NCBI RefSeq assembly: GCF_003387075.1
Contig: NZ_QUMQ01000001.1
Location: forward strand, 2,356,001 to 2,420,000
DNA length: 64,000 nt
From: Asanoa ferruginea
Lineage (GTDB): Bacteria > Actinomycetota > Actinomycetes > Mycobacteriales > Micromonosporaceae
Reading direction: 5' to 3'
The position numbers and the translations under genes were made by a program. Shown here piece by piece: positions 25,029-33,962 of the stretch. The notes under the pieces were generated by a model, which made no database searches, had not been told where the DNA came from, and saw only the letters and a program-made list of their open reading frames with translations. Positions within the stretch are counted from its first letter, which is position 1. Every line of letters begins with the position of its first letter.

Positions 25029-27718
25029 ATGGCCATGTCGACGAAGCGCGACAGGTGGAGCTGGGCGGCCACGGTGACCGTGTCGGTGGGACCGTTTCGG
25101 TGCTTGGCCACGATGAAGTCAGCCTCACCGGCCCGCGGCGACTCTTTGTCGTAGTAGTCGTCGCGGTGCAACAGGATGACGACGTCGGCGTCTTGCTCGA
25201 TCGAATTGTGGACCGCGATGCCGTTGGCGACGAAGTTATGCGCCCCGGCGACGGTGGCGTCGTAGACGGCCTCAACCCCGTCGGGCTCGATGGACACAAT
25301 CTCGTCCCAGGTGACGTCATTGGTGGCGAGCATGTCGAGGTCGTTGTCGTGGAGGATCGCCGCGGCCCGAGCGATCCGGTCCCGGGACGGGGCGTGCTTC
25401 CACATGGTGCTCCCGGAGAACTTGGTCCCCATCGAGGCGGCGAACTGCCGGTGGGTCATGCGGCGCTCCGAGAGGACGTCGCGCACGCGCTCCCAGACGA
25501 CTGCCGGGATGGTGTCAACGTTGGTGTTGGCCTTAACCCCTTGCAAGCGTTGACGGAGTAGTTCGGCCGCCTCCCCGCGCTTGCCGTTGACCCCGATGAC
25601 CCGGCAGAAAGCCTCCTGGTCGCCGGCACTGGTGATGTGCAGTTGGTAGCCGTCGCGGTAGCCGGTCTTCCGGGTCGTCTTGATCCGTGTCTGGATGCCG
25701 AACCGCCACAGGAGGCGGGCCACGTCGTCCACCAGCCGGCGGCTGGTGGATGCGTAGTAGACCCGGCCGATCGGGCCTTTCCCCGTGAGCGGTCGGATCC
25801 AGACCGATCCGTCCGTTGCCCACAGGTGCCGTAGGAACAGGGCGATCTGGTCTTTGGGGAGACTGAACACCTCCGCCGGCACGAACTTTTCGTGGCTGCG
25901 CTTCCCGAATAGCCCTAGCGAGTCGACCCACACGGCAACGGGGTTGCGCTTGCCGTGCGTCAACCGGTAGGGGGCGACCAGCCGCAACGTGGCGCACCGG
26001 GCCTGCGCGTAGTCGTCGCGTGCCGCCGTGATCCCGAAGAACGTGGCGGCATCACGGACCGCCTCGAGGTTGGCTTCGTCAATGCTGGCGTATCGGATCG
26101 ACTGCCGGGGCAGCATTGAGCCGTCGCCGAGCAGGTGCGCCAGCAGGATGACTTGCCGGTCGTCCCACGTGGTGACCTGTTCGGGCGCGCACACGTGCCG
26201 TGGTGCGGCGATCCGGCCGCCGACCGTCAGTTCACCGAGCGGGGTCCAGCCTTCGTAGGTGAGGAACGGGTGGTTGGCGGTGGCGCGAACTTCCCGCCCG
26301 GACGCCAGCCGCAGCCGAAAAACCGGCTTCTCCCCAGTGCTGAACACGTGCGTCAGGTGCCGGCGCACATACTTGAGTCGGTCATCCAGCGCCCACACCG
26401 GCACGTCACGGGCGCCGGTGTTGAACAACTCACCCATGGTGGTCTCGGCGCCGGTGTCAGCACGCAGCACCCGGGTTTCAGCGGTCAGGCACCCGGACTC
26501 GCGCAGGTCGGACAGCTGCGGGCGTTTATCGGTGCGCTGTTCCGGGCCGCGGTTGAGCTGTGACACGGCGATGACCGGGCACTCGACCTCTTTGGCGAGC
26601 AGCTTGAGGCCACGGGACAGCTCGGCGACCTCTTGCTGGCGGCTCTCGGTGCGCTTGGGCGAGCTCATCAGTTGCAGGTAGTCGACGACGATCATCTTGA
26701 GGTCGTGGCGCTGCTTGAGTCGGCGCGCCTTGGCCCGGATCTCCATCAGGTTCATGTTGGGCGTGTCGTCGACGAACAGCGGCGCCTCGCTGATCTCGCC
26801 CATCCGGCGCGCCAGCTTGGTCCAGTCGTCGTCGGAGAGTTGCCCTGATCGCAGGACATGCAGCGGCACCCGCGCCTCGGCCGAGAGCAGTCGCATGACG
26901 ATCTCGACCTTGCTCATTTCGAGCGAGAAGATGGCGCTCGCGCAGTTGTGCCGGATAGCCGCATTCCGGGCAAAGTCCATGGACGCGGTGCTCTTACCGA
27001 GACCCGGCCTTCCCGCCACGATGATCAATTGGCCGGGGTGGAGGCCGTTGAGCAGGCGGTCGAGATCGGTGAAACCGGTGGGCACGCCGGTCATCACGCC
27101 GCCCTGGGCGCCGACCGCTTCGATCTCGTCGAGCGTGGGCTGGAGCATGTCGGCGAGGATCGCGAAGTCTTCGCTGACCCGCTTCTCGGTCACGTCGTAG
27201 ATGGCCTGCTGCGCGAGGTCGACCACGTCGTCGACGTCGCGGCCACCGCCGTTGGCGGAGCCGTAGCCCAGTTGGACGATCCGCGTGCCGGCCTCGACCA
27301 GGCGGCGCAGCACGGCGCGCTCGGCGACGATCCGCGCGTAGTAGCCGGCGTTGGCCGCCGTCGGCACGCTGGCCATCAGCGTCTGGAGGTAGGGCGCGCC
27401 GCCGATCCGCATCAGGTCGCCGGAGTCGGCCAGCGAGGCCGACACGGTCACCGCGTCGGCGGGCTCGCCGCGGCCGTAGAGGTCGAGGATCGCGTCGAAG
27501 ACGGTCGCGTGGATCGGGCGGTAGAAGTCGCCGGTCTTGAGGATCTCGATGACGTCGGCGATCGCGTCCTTGGAGAGCAGCATGCCGCCCAGGACGCTCT
27601 GCTCAGCGGCGACATCCTGCGGCGGCGTCTTGTCGTAGCCACCGTCGCGCTGTGGAGGGGGACCATCTTGCGGCGGCCCGGGTGGGCGGCCGCCGCGCAC
27701 GTCGTCGGTGATCGACAC
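25025..27718 (-). CDS. dnaB: Replicative DNA helicase DnaB with intein
   Basis: An 897-aa precursor from GTG 27718 (VSITDDVRGGRPPGPPQDGP), preceded by a GAGAGGGGG Shine-Dalgarno. The mature extein is about 468 aa. The N-terminal primase-interacting domain begins TPPQDVAAEQSVLGGMLLS; the RecA-like core has Walker A AGRPGLGKSTAS (about residue 238), LEMSKVEIVMRLLSAEARV, KMIVVDYLQLM and SQLNRGPEQR; it then continues, after the intein, with SIEQDADVVILLHRDDYY. The hexamer unwinds DNA at the fork. The gene order dnaB-(large protein)-rplI-rpsR-ssb-rpsF is the conserved actinobacterial block. Only spliced protein should be active. Confidence 0.96.
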   Translation of the reverse strand: MSITDDVRGGRPPGPPQDGPPPQRDGGYDKTPPQDVAAEQSVLGGMLLSKDAIADVIEILKTGDFYRPIHATVFDAILDLYGRGEPADAVTVSASLADSGDLMRIGGAPYLQTLMASVPTAANAGYYARIVAERAVLRRLVEAGTRIVQLGYGSANGGGRDVDDVVDLAQQAIYDVTEKRVSEDFAILADMLQPTLDEIEAVGAQGGVMTGVPTGFTDLDRLLNGLHPGQLIIVAGRPGLGKSTASMDFARNAAIRHNCASAIFSLEMSKVEIVMRLLSAEARVPLHVLRSGQLSDDDWTKLARRMGEISEAPLFVDDTPNMNLMEIRAKARRLKQRHDLKMIVVDYLQLMSSPKRTESRQQEVAELSRGLKLLAKEVECPVIAVSQLNRGPEQRTDKRPQLSDLRESGCLTAETRVLRADTGAETTMGELFNTGARDVPVWALDDRLKYVRRHLTHVFSTGEKPVFRLRLASGREVRATANHPFLTYEGWTPLGELTVGGRIAAPRHVCAPEQVTTWDDRQVILLAHLLGDGSMLPRQSIRYASIDEANLEAVRDAATFFGITAARDDYAQARCATLRLVAPYRLTHGKRNPVAVWVDSLGLFGKRSHEKFVPAEVFSLPKDQIALFLRHLWATDGSVWIRPLTGKGPIGRVYYASTSRRLVDDVARLLWRFGIQTRIKTTRKTGYRDGYQLHITSAGDQEAFCRVIGVNGKRGEAAELLRQRLQGVKANTNVDTIPAVVWERVRDVLSERRMTHRQFAASMGTKFSGSTMWKHAPSRDRIARAAAILHDNDLDMLATNDVTWDEIVSIEPDGVEAVYDATVAGAHNFVANGIAVHNSIEQDADVVILLHRDDYYDKESPRAGEADFIVAKHRNGPTDTVTVAAQLHLSRFVDMAI
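25205..26491 (-). mobile_element. DnaB intein with LAGLIDADG homing endonuclease
   Basis: An in-frame 429-residue insertion between DLRESG and SIEQDAD in DnaB. It starts with the nucleophile Cys (CLTAETRVLRADTG, block A), has the block B histidine in ATANHPFLTYEG, two LAGLIDADG-type motifs (LLAHLLGDG and FLRHLWATDGS), block F VYDATVAGAHNFVANG, and ends in His-Asn before a Ser +1 residue. All residues needed for protein splicing are present, and the endonuclease motifs keep their acidic residues. The insertion point is the known DnaB intein site also used in other bacteria. Confidence 0.93.
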
Positions 27719-28123
27719 GGTGGCCCCCTCTCGTACGGTTGTACTATAACCGACAGTTGATCGGCGGACCCCCGACACGACCGGGGGATGTCGCGCCGTT
27801 TCTTCTAGGACCGAACGGCAACCTTATGAGCCCGTTGTCCACCAGCGCAAAGAGCCACGTGGACGAACCTTTGGACAACCTGTGGAAAGCAGGCCAGAGG
27901 GTGTGCGTGAACCTGTGCACAGCTTGTGCATGACCACAGTGAATCCTTGCGCGGCACCCTCCTGACGTGCGGTTCCTTAGTCCCCAGCGTGTGGAGGAAA
28001 GAAATACGTCCACACCAGGACCAGCGACCCCTCTCTGGGTCGACTACCATCGACGCGTCCGTGGATTTGGTCTTGTCGACACGGACGATTGCGATCCGAT
28101 ATCAGGAAGGTCACGCTCCGGCT
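27719..28123. other. dnaB upstream region with DnaA-box-like 9-mers
   Basis: A 405-bp divergent spacer. It contains several sequences close to the actinobacterial DnaA box TTGTCCACA: TTGTCCACC at 27835-27843, TTGTCCAAA on the minus strand at 27870-27878, CTTTCCACA on the minus strand at 27881-27889, and CTGTGCACA on the minus strand at 27914-27922. None is a perfect match. A small A/T-rich palindrome (CGGTT...AACCG, around 27738-27754) lies just before dnaB and may cover its promoter. Confidence 0.4.
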
Positions 28124-31100
28124 GTGGACTATCGGGATTGGGCGCGCGGCGACGACACCCCGGTGACGTCGCCCAGGTCGCGCTCGCCCAGGTCCGAGGA
28201 TCGGCCGCGCCGCACCGGCGCCCGGCGGGGCGTCAAGCCACCGGCCGCCGAGCCCAACCCGGACGCGATCTCGCAGTGGGACCCGCTCGGTGCGACCGGC
28301 GGCGAGCTCGCGGCGATCCAGCAGATCGAAGACACCGCGTCGTTGAAGCTGCCCAAAAACTTCTGGCAGGACGAGCCCGGCGACGACGGTGACATGGTCA
28401 TCGTTCCGACCGGCGGCGACCGCCGGGTCCGTGGTGGTCGTGACCGGGATGAAGTCGACGACTATGACGACATCGAGTTGTCCAGCGGTGGTCGGCGTCG
28501 GCGGGACGAGGTCTCTGACTCACACGTCCGTCGTAGCCGCGTCTCACCGGACGAGATCGAGCTTTCGAGCGGCGCACGGCGCCGCCGAGACGACATTTCG
28601 GACTCGCGCGCGGGTCGCGACTGGGACGAGCCCGGCGAGATCGAGCTGTCCAGCGGGGCCCGACGTCGCCGAGACGACATTTCGGACTCCCGTGCCGGCC
28701 GAGGCCGATCCGACGACGTCGAGCTGACCAGCGGTGGTCGCCGTCGTTACGACGACTCTGACGAGATCGAGTTGTCCAGTGGCGGGCGGCGGCAGCGCGA
28801 CGACGTCGGCGACTCGCGCGCTCGGCGGAGTTGGAACGACGGGCCTGCCGACGAGCTGACCCGCGGTGCCGCCTCCGTGCCTGTCGACAGGCGCCGCGGC
28901 CGCCGCGATGACTCGGCGGACATTGAGGCGTCCGGCGCGATCGAGGTGCCCGTTCGCGGGCGGCGTGGCCGGCGGGCCGAGCCTGTCGAGACCGAGCCGG
29001 TCAGCCGCGGGCGGCGCCACCTGGACGATGTCGAGACCGACGCCCCTGCCCCGCGCGGTCGCCGAGGCTGGCAGGACGAGGTGACCGACACCGAGCTGCC
29101 CAGCGTCGGCTACGCGGCGACGGGCACCGCCGAAGTGCCGACTCGTGGCCGCCGCAGCCGGCGTGACGAGGCCACCGACACCGCGCCGGTCAGTCGCGGC
29201 CGACGCCGGCGGCAGGACGAGGCCGACGCCGGTGTCTCGCGGAGTTGGCAGACCGAGCAGACGGATACGGAACTGCCGGGCATCACCCGCCGCGAAGACA
29301 CCGGCACCATCCAGGTTCCGCTGCGCGGACGGCGCGACAGCTATTCCGACAGCGACCCGAGCAGCAGTTGGCACGGCGAGCCCGCCGACCCGCCGGTTTC
29401 CCGCGGCCGCCGAGCCCGGCACGGCGACACCGACGCACCCGAGCGCAGCCGGCCAAGCTGGAACGACGACCCGATCGAGGTCGACCTGCCCGGCACCCCG
29501 ACCCGCGCCCGCCGAGGCCGCGACGACGAAGTCGACGCACCGAGTCGGGGCCGCCGCGCATACCGCGACGAATCGGATGCTTTGGACTCGACCGGTGTTG
29601 GGCGGCGCAGCCGCCGTGGCGACCCGGACGCCCTCGACTCGACCGGGGTCGGCCGGCGCGCTTACGGCGACGAGTCCGACGCGCTCGATTCGACCGGCGC
29701 CGGACGCGGCCGGCGGCGCGACGACCCCGACGCGATCGGGTCCACCGGCGTCGGCCGCCGCGACCCAGGCGCACTCGACTCAACTAGTGCGGGCCGCCGC
29801 ACATACCGCGACGAACCCGACGCACTCGACTCGACCAGCGCCGGACGGCGCGACCGGCGGGACGACCCGGACGCGGTCGGCTCCACCGGCATCGGCCGCC
29901 GCACCTACCGCGACGAACCCGACGCACTCGACTCGACCAGCGCCGGACGGCGCGACCGGCGCGACGACCCCGACGCGGTCGGCTCCACCGGCATCGGCCG
30001 CCGCACCTACCGCGACGAACCCGACGCACTCGACTCGACCAGCGCCGGACGACGCAGCCGGCGCGACGAAACGGATGCGGTCGGCTCGGCCGGCGTTGGC
30101 CGGCGCACCTACCGCGACGAACCCGACGCACTCGACTCCACCGGCGCGGGACGACGCAGCCGGCGCGACGACCCCGACGCGGTCGGCTCGACCGGCGTTG
30201 GGCGCCGCACCTACCGCGACGAACCCGACGCACTCGACTCCACCGGCGCCGGGCGGCGCAGCCGGCGCGACGACCCTGACGCGGTCGGGTCGACCGGCGT
30301 TGGCCGGCGCATCTTCGGCGACGAACCCGACGCGCTCGACTCGACCGGCGCGGGCCGGCGCGCCCGGCGCGACGAACCGGACGCCCCGGGCTCGACCGGT
30401 GTAGCGCGCCGCGCCTATCGCGGCTCGCCTGACGCCCTCGACTCGACCAGCGCCGGACGACGCAGCCGCCGCGACGAAGCCGACGCCCCCGGTTCGACCG
30501 GCGCCGGACGGCGTGGGCGGCACGACGAAACGGATGCGGTCGGCTCGACCGGAGTCGGGCGTCGGGGTCGGCATGACGAGATCGCCCCCGGAGAGCAGAC
30601 CGGTCACGGGCGGAGCCGGCACGCGGAGCCCGAACCGTCCAGGCGGGGCCGAGGCGACGAGATCGATCCAGCCGCCCGCGATTGGCGTGACGGCACTCGC
30701 GGTGGCGACGTGCCGGCGCAGCGTCGACGGACTCCTGGCGACGGTCCTGACCTGCCCAGCCGCGGACGCCGCGCCGAGCCGGACGACCAGGACCTGGGCG
30801 AACCGCCCGTCCGTGGTCGCGGTGGGCGGCGCGCGGAGCCTGAGCCGGGCGAGCGGCCCGGTCGCGGCGGGGAGCGTGGGTCGTGGGCGGGCGAGCCTGA
30901 CTCGGACCGTTGGCGGCACCCGGACATGACCGGCGAGTGGTCGCGGCGCGCGATGGCGCCGATCGAGCAACCGCCGGAACCGCGCGACGATCGCCCGGGC
31001 CAGGATGCTGGGCGGCGTGGTCGGCGGGATGCCTCCCGCGACGCGGCCGATGGGGTCGCCGACACCGGGAGCCGGCGGATCGATGAGCCGGGCGGGCGGC

Positions 31101-31963
31101 GCGCTCCTGCGCAGCGTCCGGGTGACCGGCGCGACGACGACCCCGGCACCGGGTCGTGGGAGCGGATGACTGACACGGGTCAATACGACCCCACGACGAC
31201 GACCGGCGAGTGGGACCGGCTTGTCGGCAGCATCGATGAAGAGGCTGAGGAGAAGTTCGACGCGTTCTGGTCGGGGCATCGGCTTTCCGGTGACGACCCG
31301 CGGTGGGTGCCGACGCCGGCTACGGCGCCGCGGTCGCCTGCGGTCGGGCTGCCTGAGCCGCGCCGGCCGGAACCCGAAAGTTATGCCGAGCCGCCGCGCC
31401 GGGGGCGGTCGGCCGCCGAGGAAGCGGCGCTTGCCCGTGCGGCGATGCCGCCCGCGCTCGACGCGACCGACCCTGGCTGGGGCGCCCCGGCCCGCACCGC
31501 GCCGCGCGGCGAGCCGGCACCGGTCCGGTCCGCACCCGCGGCCCGTACGCAGGTGCCGCCGCGGCGGCGGTCGCGTTGGGAGCAGGACGAGTTCGAGCAG
31601 CTCGACAACGCTGACAACGGTGGGTTCCTGGCGGCGGTGCTTTACGCGGCCGCCTGGTACGCCGTACCCGTGCTGGCGTTTGGTCTCTGGTTGATGACCC
31701 TGCCTGCGGTTGCCACCGACGACTGTGTCAGTGATGTGACCGGCGGTGGGTGTGATTCGCCGCGGGCGCAGGCGCTGGCTGGGTTGCTGTCGGGTGTGCC
31801 GACGTTTGGCATCGCGCTCGGGGTCACGCTGATCGCGGCCATTCTTTTGCGCTGGCTCGGCCATAGTTGGCGTGCCGGCAGTGTCGGCCTGGCCGCGGCG
31901 GTGGTCGGCGGTGGCATGGCGGCCGTGCTCAACAGCGTGTTCAGCGGCCAACCGCTCGGCTGA
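28124..31963 (+). CDS. Large disordered repeat protein with C-terminal membrane domain
   Basis: About 1279 aa from GTG 28124 (VDYRDWARGDDTPVTSPRSR; AGGAAGG 14 bp upstream); the frame is open to 27926, but that part does not look coding. Order: a short conserved-looking region (WDPLGATGGELAAIQQIEDT, LKLPKNFWQDEPG); five about 24-aa units with (E/V)ELSSGGRRRR-DD-SDSR (28460-28835); degenerate RGRR units; twenty 17-aa tandem units (29558-30565); an Arg/Asp/Glu-rich segment; then about residues 1168-1279 with three membrane helices (AAVLYAAAWYAVPVLAFGLW, GVPTFGIALGVTLIAAILLR, GLAAAVVGGGMAAVLNSVF) and a Cys pair. It is highly charged and mostly disordered. It sits where actinobacteria often carry a hypothetical gene beside dnaB; the function is unknown. 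Confidence 0.75.
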   Translation: MDYRDWARGDDTPVTSPRSRSPRSEDRPRRTGARRGVKPPAAEPNPDAISQWDPLGATGGELAAIQQIEDTASLKLPKNFWQDEPGDDGDMVIVPTGGDRRVRGGRDRDEVDDYDDIELSSGGRRRRDEVSDSHVRRSRVSPDEIELSSGARRRRDDISDSRAGRDWDEPGEIELSSGARRRRDDISDSRAGRGRSDDVELTSGGRRRYDDSDEIELSSGGRRQRDDVGDSRARRSWNDGPADELTRGAASVPVDRRRGRRDDSADIEASGAIEVPVRGRRGRRAEPVETEPVSRGRRHLDDVETDAPAPRGRRGWQDEVTDTELPSVGYAATGTAEVPTRGRRSRRDEATDTAPVSRGRRRRQDEADAGVSRSWQTEQTDTELPGITRREDTGTIQVPLRGRRDSYSDSDPSSSWHGEPADPPVSRGRRARHGDTDAPERSRPSWNDDPIEVDLPGTPTRARRGRDDEVDAPSRGRRAYRDESDALDSTGVGRRSRRGDPDALDSTGVGRRAYGDESDALDSTGAGRGRRRDDPDAIGSTGVGRRDPGALDSTSAGRRTYRDEPDALDSTSAGRRDRRDDPDAVGSTGIGRRTYRDEPDALDSTSAGRRDRRDDPDAVGSTGIGRRTYRDEPDALDSTSAGRRSRRDETDAVGSAGVGRRTYRDEPDALDSTGAGRRSRRDDPDAVGSTGVGRRTYRDEPDALDSTGAGRRSRRDDPDAVGSTGVGRRIFGDEPDALDSTGAGRRARRDEPDAPGSTGVARRAYRGSPDALDSTSAGRRSRRDEADAPGSTGAGRRGRHDETDAVGSTGVGRRGRHDEIAPGEQTGHGRSRHAEPEPSRRGRGDEIDPAARDWRDGTRGGDVPAQRRRTPGDGPDLPSRGRRAEPDDQDLGEPPVRGRGGRRAEPEPGERPGRGGERGSWAGEPDSDRWRHPDMTGEWSRRAMAPIEQPPEPRDDRPGQDAGRRGRRDASRDAADGVADTGSRRIDEPGGRRAPAQRPGDRRDDDPGTGSWERMTDTGQYDPTTTTGEWDRLVGSIDEEAEEKFDAFWSGHRLSGDDPRWVPTPATAPRSPAVGLPEPRRPEPESYAEPPRRGRSAAEEAALARAAMPPALDATDPGWGAPARTAPRGEPAPVRSAPAARTQVPPRRRSRWEQDEFEQLDNADNGGFLAAVLYAAAWYAVPVLAFGLWLMTLPAVATDDCVSDVTGGGCDSPRAQALAGLLSGVPTFGIALGVTLIAAILLRWLGHSWRAGSVGLAAAVVGGGMAAVLNSVFSGQPLG
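29558..30565 (+). repeat. In-frame tandem repeat, 20 units of 51 bp
   Basis: Twenty consecutive 17-residue units, one shortened to 13, in the large protein beside dnaB. Two unit types alternate, TYRDEPDALDSTSAGRR and SRRDDPDAVGSTGVGRR, giving a 102-bp higher-order period. The central copies (about 29800-30300) are nearly identical in DNA, which suggests recent expansion. Confidence 0.9.
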
Positions 31964-31968
31964 CGCAC

Positions 31969-32005
31969 GAAGGGCGCCGCACCGTGACCGGTGCGACGCC
32001 CTTTC
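31969..32005. terminator. Bidirectional terminator between repeat protein and rplI
   Basis: Near-perfect inverted repeat: GAAGGGCGCCGCACCG (31969-31984) against CGGTGCGACGCCCTTTC (31989-32005), one mismatch, 4-nt loop. It lies between the convergent stops of the large repeat protein and rplI. Confidence 0.8.
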
Positions 32006-32017
32006 GCGGGTGTTGCC

Positions 32018-32467
32018 TTACTTGCTGCGGTTGACGTTCACGTCGAACGTGGCCGTCACCTCAGGGTGCAGCTTGACCTTCACCGGGTAGCTGCCGGTCG
32101 ACTTGATGTGACCGGGCAGCTCGAGCCGGCGGCGGTCGAGCGACGGGCCACCAGCGGCCTTGACCGCGTCGACGATCTCGACCGGGGTGACCGAGCCGAA
32201 CAGGCGGCCACCGTCGCCGGCGCGCACCTGCATGCTGACCTTGAGGCCTTCGAGCTGGGCCTTGACCTCGTTGGCGTGGCCGAGGTCGCGGATCTCGCGA
32301 GCACCGCGGGCCCGCTTGATGTTGGTGACCTCTTTCTCCGCGCCCTTGCTCCAGCGGATGCCGAAGCCCTGGGGGAGGAGATAGTTGCGGCCGTAGCCGT
32401 CCTTGACGTCGACCACGTCGCCGGGTGTGCCGAGGCCGGACACCTCCTGAGTCAGGATGACCTTCAT
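32018..32467 (-). CDS. rplI: 50S ribosomal protein L9
   Basis: A 149-aa protein. The N-terminal L9 signature ([35 protein letters not shown]) is followed by the long helix and the C-terminal domain ([40 protein letters not shown]). It binds 23S rRNA near the L1 stalk base. It is the last gene of the rpsF-ssb-rpsR-rplI operon, 14 bp after rpsR, with a terminator behind it. Confidence 0.97.
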   Translation of the reverse strand: MKVILTQEVSGLGTPGDVVDVKDGYGRNYLLPQGFGIRWSKGAEKEVTNIKRARGAREIRDLGHANEVKAQLEGLKVSMQVRAGDGGRLFGSVTPVEIVDAVKAAGGPSLDRRRLELPGHIKSTGSYPVKVKLHPEVTATFDVNVNRSK

Positions 32468-32481
32468 TTCGGTGCCTCCTC

Positions 32482-32721
32482 TCAGCGAGCCGTGGTCGTG
32501 TAGGGCAGGAGCGCCATCTCGCGCGCGTTCTTCACGGCGCGTGCGATCTGACGCTGCTGCTGCGAGGTCACCCCGGTGACCCGGCGGGCACGGATCTTGC
32601 CCCGGTCGGAGATGAACTTGCGCAGCAGCGCGGTGTCTTTGTAGTCGATGTAGGTGATCCCGTCCTTGTCGAGCGGGTTCACCTTCTTCTTCGGCTTGCG
32701 TAGCGCGGCAGCCTTAGCCAT
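32482..32721 (-). CDS. rpsR: 30S ribosomal protein S18, cysteine-free form
   Basis: A 79-aa protein with the S18 core [20 protein letters not shown] and [16 protein letters not shown]. The N-terminal zinc CxxC found in many S18 proteins is absent: the region reads [16 protein letters not shown]. It is therefore a zinc-independent (C-minus) form in the main ribosomal operon. S18 pairs with S6 (rpsF, two genes upstream) on the 30S platform. Spacing to ssb is 24 bp. Confidence 0.96.
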   Translation of the reverse strand: MAKAAALRKPKKKVNPLDKDGITYIDYKDTALLRKFISDRGKIRARRVTGVTSQQQRQIARAVKNAREMALLPYTTTAR

Positions 32722-32745
32722 TGCTCGTGCTCCTGGTGATTCTGA

Positions 32746-33282
32746 TTAGAACGGGGGCTCGTCGTCGGAGAAACTGCTCGACCGGCCCGAACCGCCGCCG
32801 GAGGAGGCGCCTGCCGGCGCGGCCGTCGCCCAGGGGTCGTCGAAGTTGTTGCCTCCGCCGCCACCCTGGCCGCCGCCACCGCCGGAGCCAAAGCCGCCAC
32901 CACCACCGCCACTGGAGCGCGACATCTTCTGCACCTTCGCCGTGGCGTAGCGCAGGGATGGGCCGATCTCGTCGACCTCGAGCTCGATGACGGTGCGCTT
33001 CTCACCCTCGCGGGTCTCGTAGGACCGCTGCTTGAGCCGGCCCGACACGATGACGCGAGCGCCCCGCTGCAGCGACTCGGCGACGTTTTCGGCCGCCTGA
33101 CGCCACACGGTGCAGGAAAGGAAGAGCGGCTCGCCGTCCTTCCACTCGTTGGTCGAGCGGTCCATGATCCGCGGGGTTGAAGCCACGCGGAACTTGGCGA
33201 CCGCCGCACCCGACGGGGTGAAGCGCAACTCGGGGTCGTCGGTCAGGTTGCCGATGACCGTGATCGTGGTGTCTCCTGCCAT
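32746..33282 (-). CDS. ssb: Single-stranded DNA-binding protein
   Basis: A 178-aa protein; ATG 33282 ([20 protein letters not shown]) is preceded by GAGGAG at good spacing, and the frame's earlier ATG at 33300 is not needed. The OB-fold has [39 protein letters not shown] and [21 protein letters not shown] Gly-rich linker follows ([14 protein letters not shown]), then the acidic partner-docking tip DDEPPF. It protects ssDNA and recruits replication and repair proteins. It lies within the ribosomal operon, as in most bacteria. Confidence 0.97.
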   Translation of the reverse strand: MAGDTTITVIGNLTDDPELRFTPSGAAVAKFRVASTPRIMDRSTNEWKDGEPLFLSCTVWRQAAENVAESLQRGARVIVSGRLKQRSYETREGEKRTVIELEVDEIGPSLRYATAKVQKMSRSSGGGGGGFGSGGGGGQGGGGGNNFDDPWATAAPAGASSGGGSGRSSSFSDDEPPF

Positions 33283-33386
33283 GACCGTCTCCTCGTGCAC
33301 TCATTCGAGTCTCTGCCGACAGGCTGCCAGAGCCGTACGACAGAGTTGGTGAGGCTTTGTTCGGGCTGATCTGGTCCGAAGTGCGC

Positions 33387-33677
33387 TTAGCGCGTCTCGG
33401 GCCGGATGACCTTGGTGCGCAGCACCGACTCGTTGAGTCGCAGCTGACGGTCCAGCTCAGCCACCGCCGCAGGCTCCGCCTGCAGGTCGATGACGGCGTA
33501 GATGCCCTCGGCCTTCTTGTTGATCTCGAACGAGAGCCGCCGGCGGCCCCACACATCGAGCTTCTCCACCGAGCCACCCGCGGTCCGAATCACATTGAGG
33601 TATGTGTCGAGAGACGGGGCGACGGTGCGTTCCTCGAGAGAGGGATCGAGGATCACCATAACTTCGTAATGACGCAA
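33387..33677 (-). CDS. rpsF: 30S ribosomal protein S6
   Basis: A 96-aa protein from a TTG at 33677: TTG CGT CAT TAC gives [16 protein letters not shown], the expected S6 N-terminus, and AGGAGGTGA (33685-33693) ends 7 nt upstream. No ATG or GTG fits. Other segments are [39 protein letters not shown] and [20 protein letters not shown]. It is the first gene of the rpsF-ssb-rpsR-rplI operon and binds S18. It lacks the long acidic C-terminal tail seen in enterobacterial S6. Confidence 0.96.
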   Translation of the reverse strand: MRHYEVMVILDPSLEERTVAPSLDTYLNVIRTAGGSVEKLDVWGRRRLSFEINKKAEGIYAVIDLQAEPAAVAELDRQLRLNESVLRTKVIRPETR

Positions 33678-33817
33678 GACGTGCTCACCTCCTATGGGCT
33701 TAGCGGCCACGGTCCATCCGCGGCAGGAGGTCGTGCGTCGTTGCCAGCACCCTGCTGGTGCGGACAACCCCACCACAATACCGGAGACCCCAGGTGAGAG
33801 GCCGTCCGGGCGTGGTA

Positions 33818-33844
33818 AGGGCCCCTCCGCTAGGAAGGGGCCCT
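33818..33844. terminator. Hairpin upstream of rpsF
   Basis: AGGGCCCCTCC (33818-33828) pairs with GGAAGGGGCCCT (33833-33844), with a 1-nt bulge and a GCTA loop. It lies 118 bp past the stop of the upstream minus-strand gene and 140 bp before rpsF. It is either a terminator of the upstream gene or part of an rpsF leader. Confidence 0.5.
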
Positions 33845-33962
33845 CTGTGCAGAGCCGCGGAGCGCCTTGAGTCCGCATTCTTTGGGTGGGACCTGGGGAG
33901 GAACGACCACACCGACGAGGTTGGACGCGGGCGCCCCGCGGAGCTTTGTTGTGTTATTTAGT

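Noticed and set aside
29558-30565. Possible CRISPR array (regular 51-bp spacing)
   Set aside because: The period is a multiple of 3 and keeps one reading frame; there are no unique spacers and no cas genes.
29780-31951. 723-aa minus-strand frame with RVECVGFVAVGA repeats
   Set aside because: Antisense image of the 51-bp in-frame repeats; no ribosome-binding site or family match.
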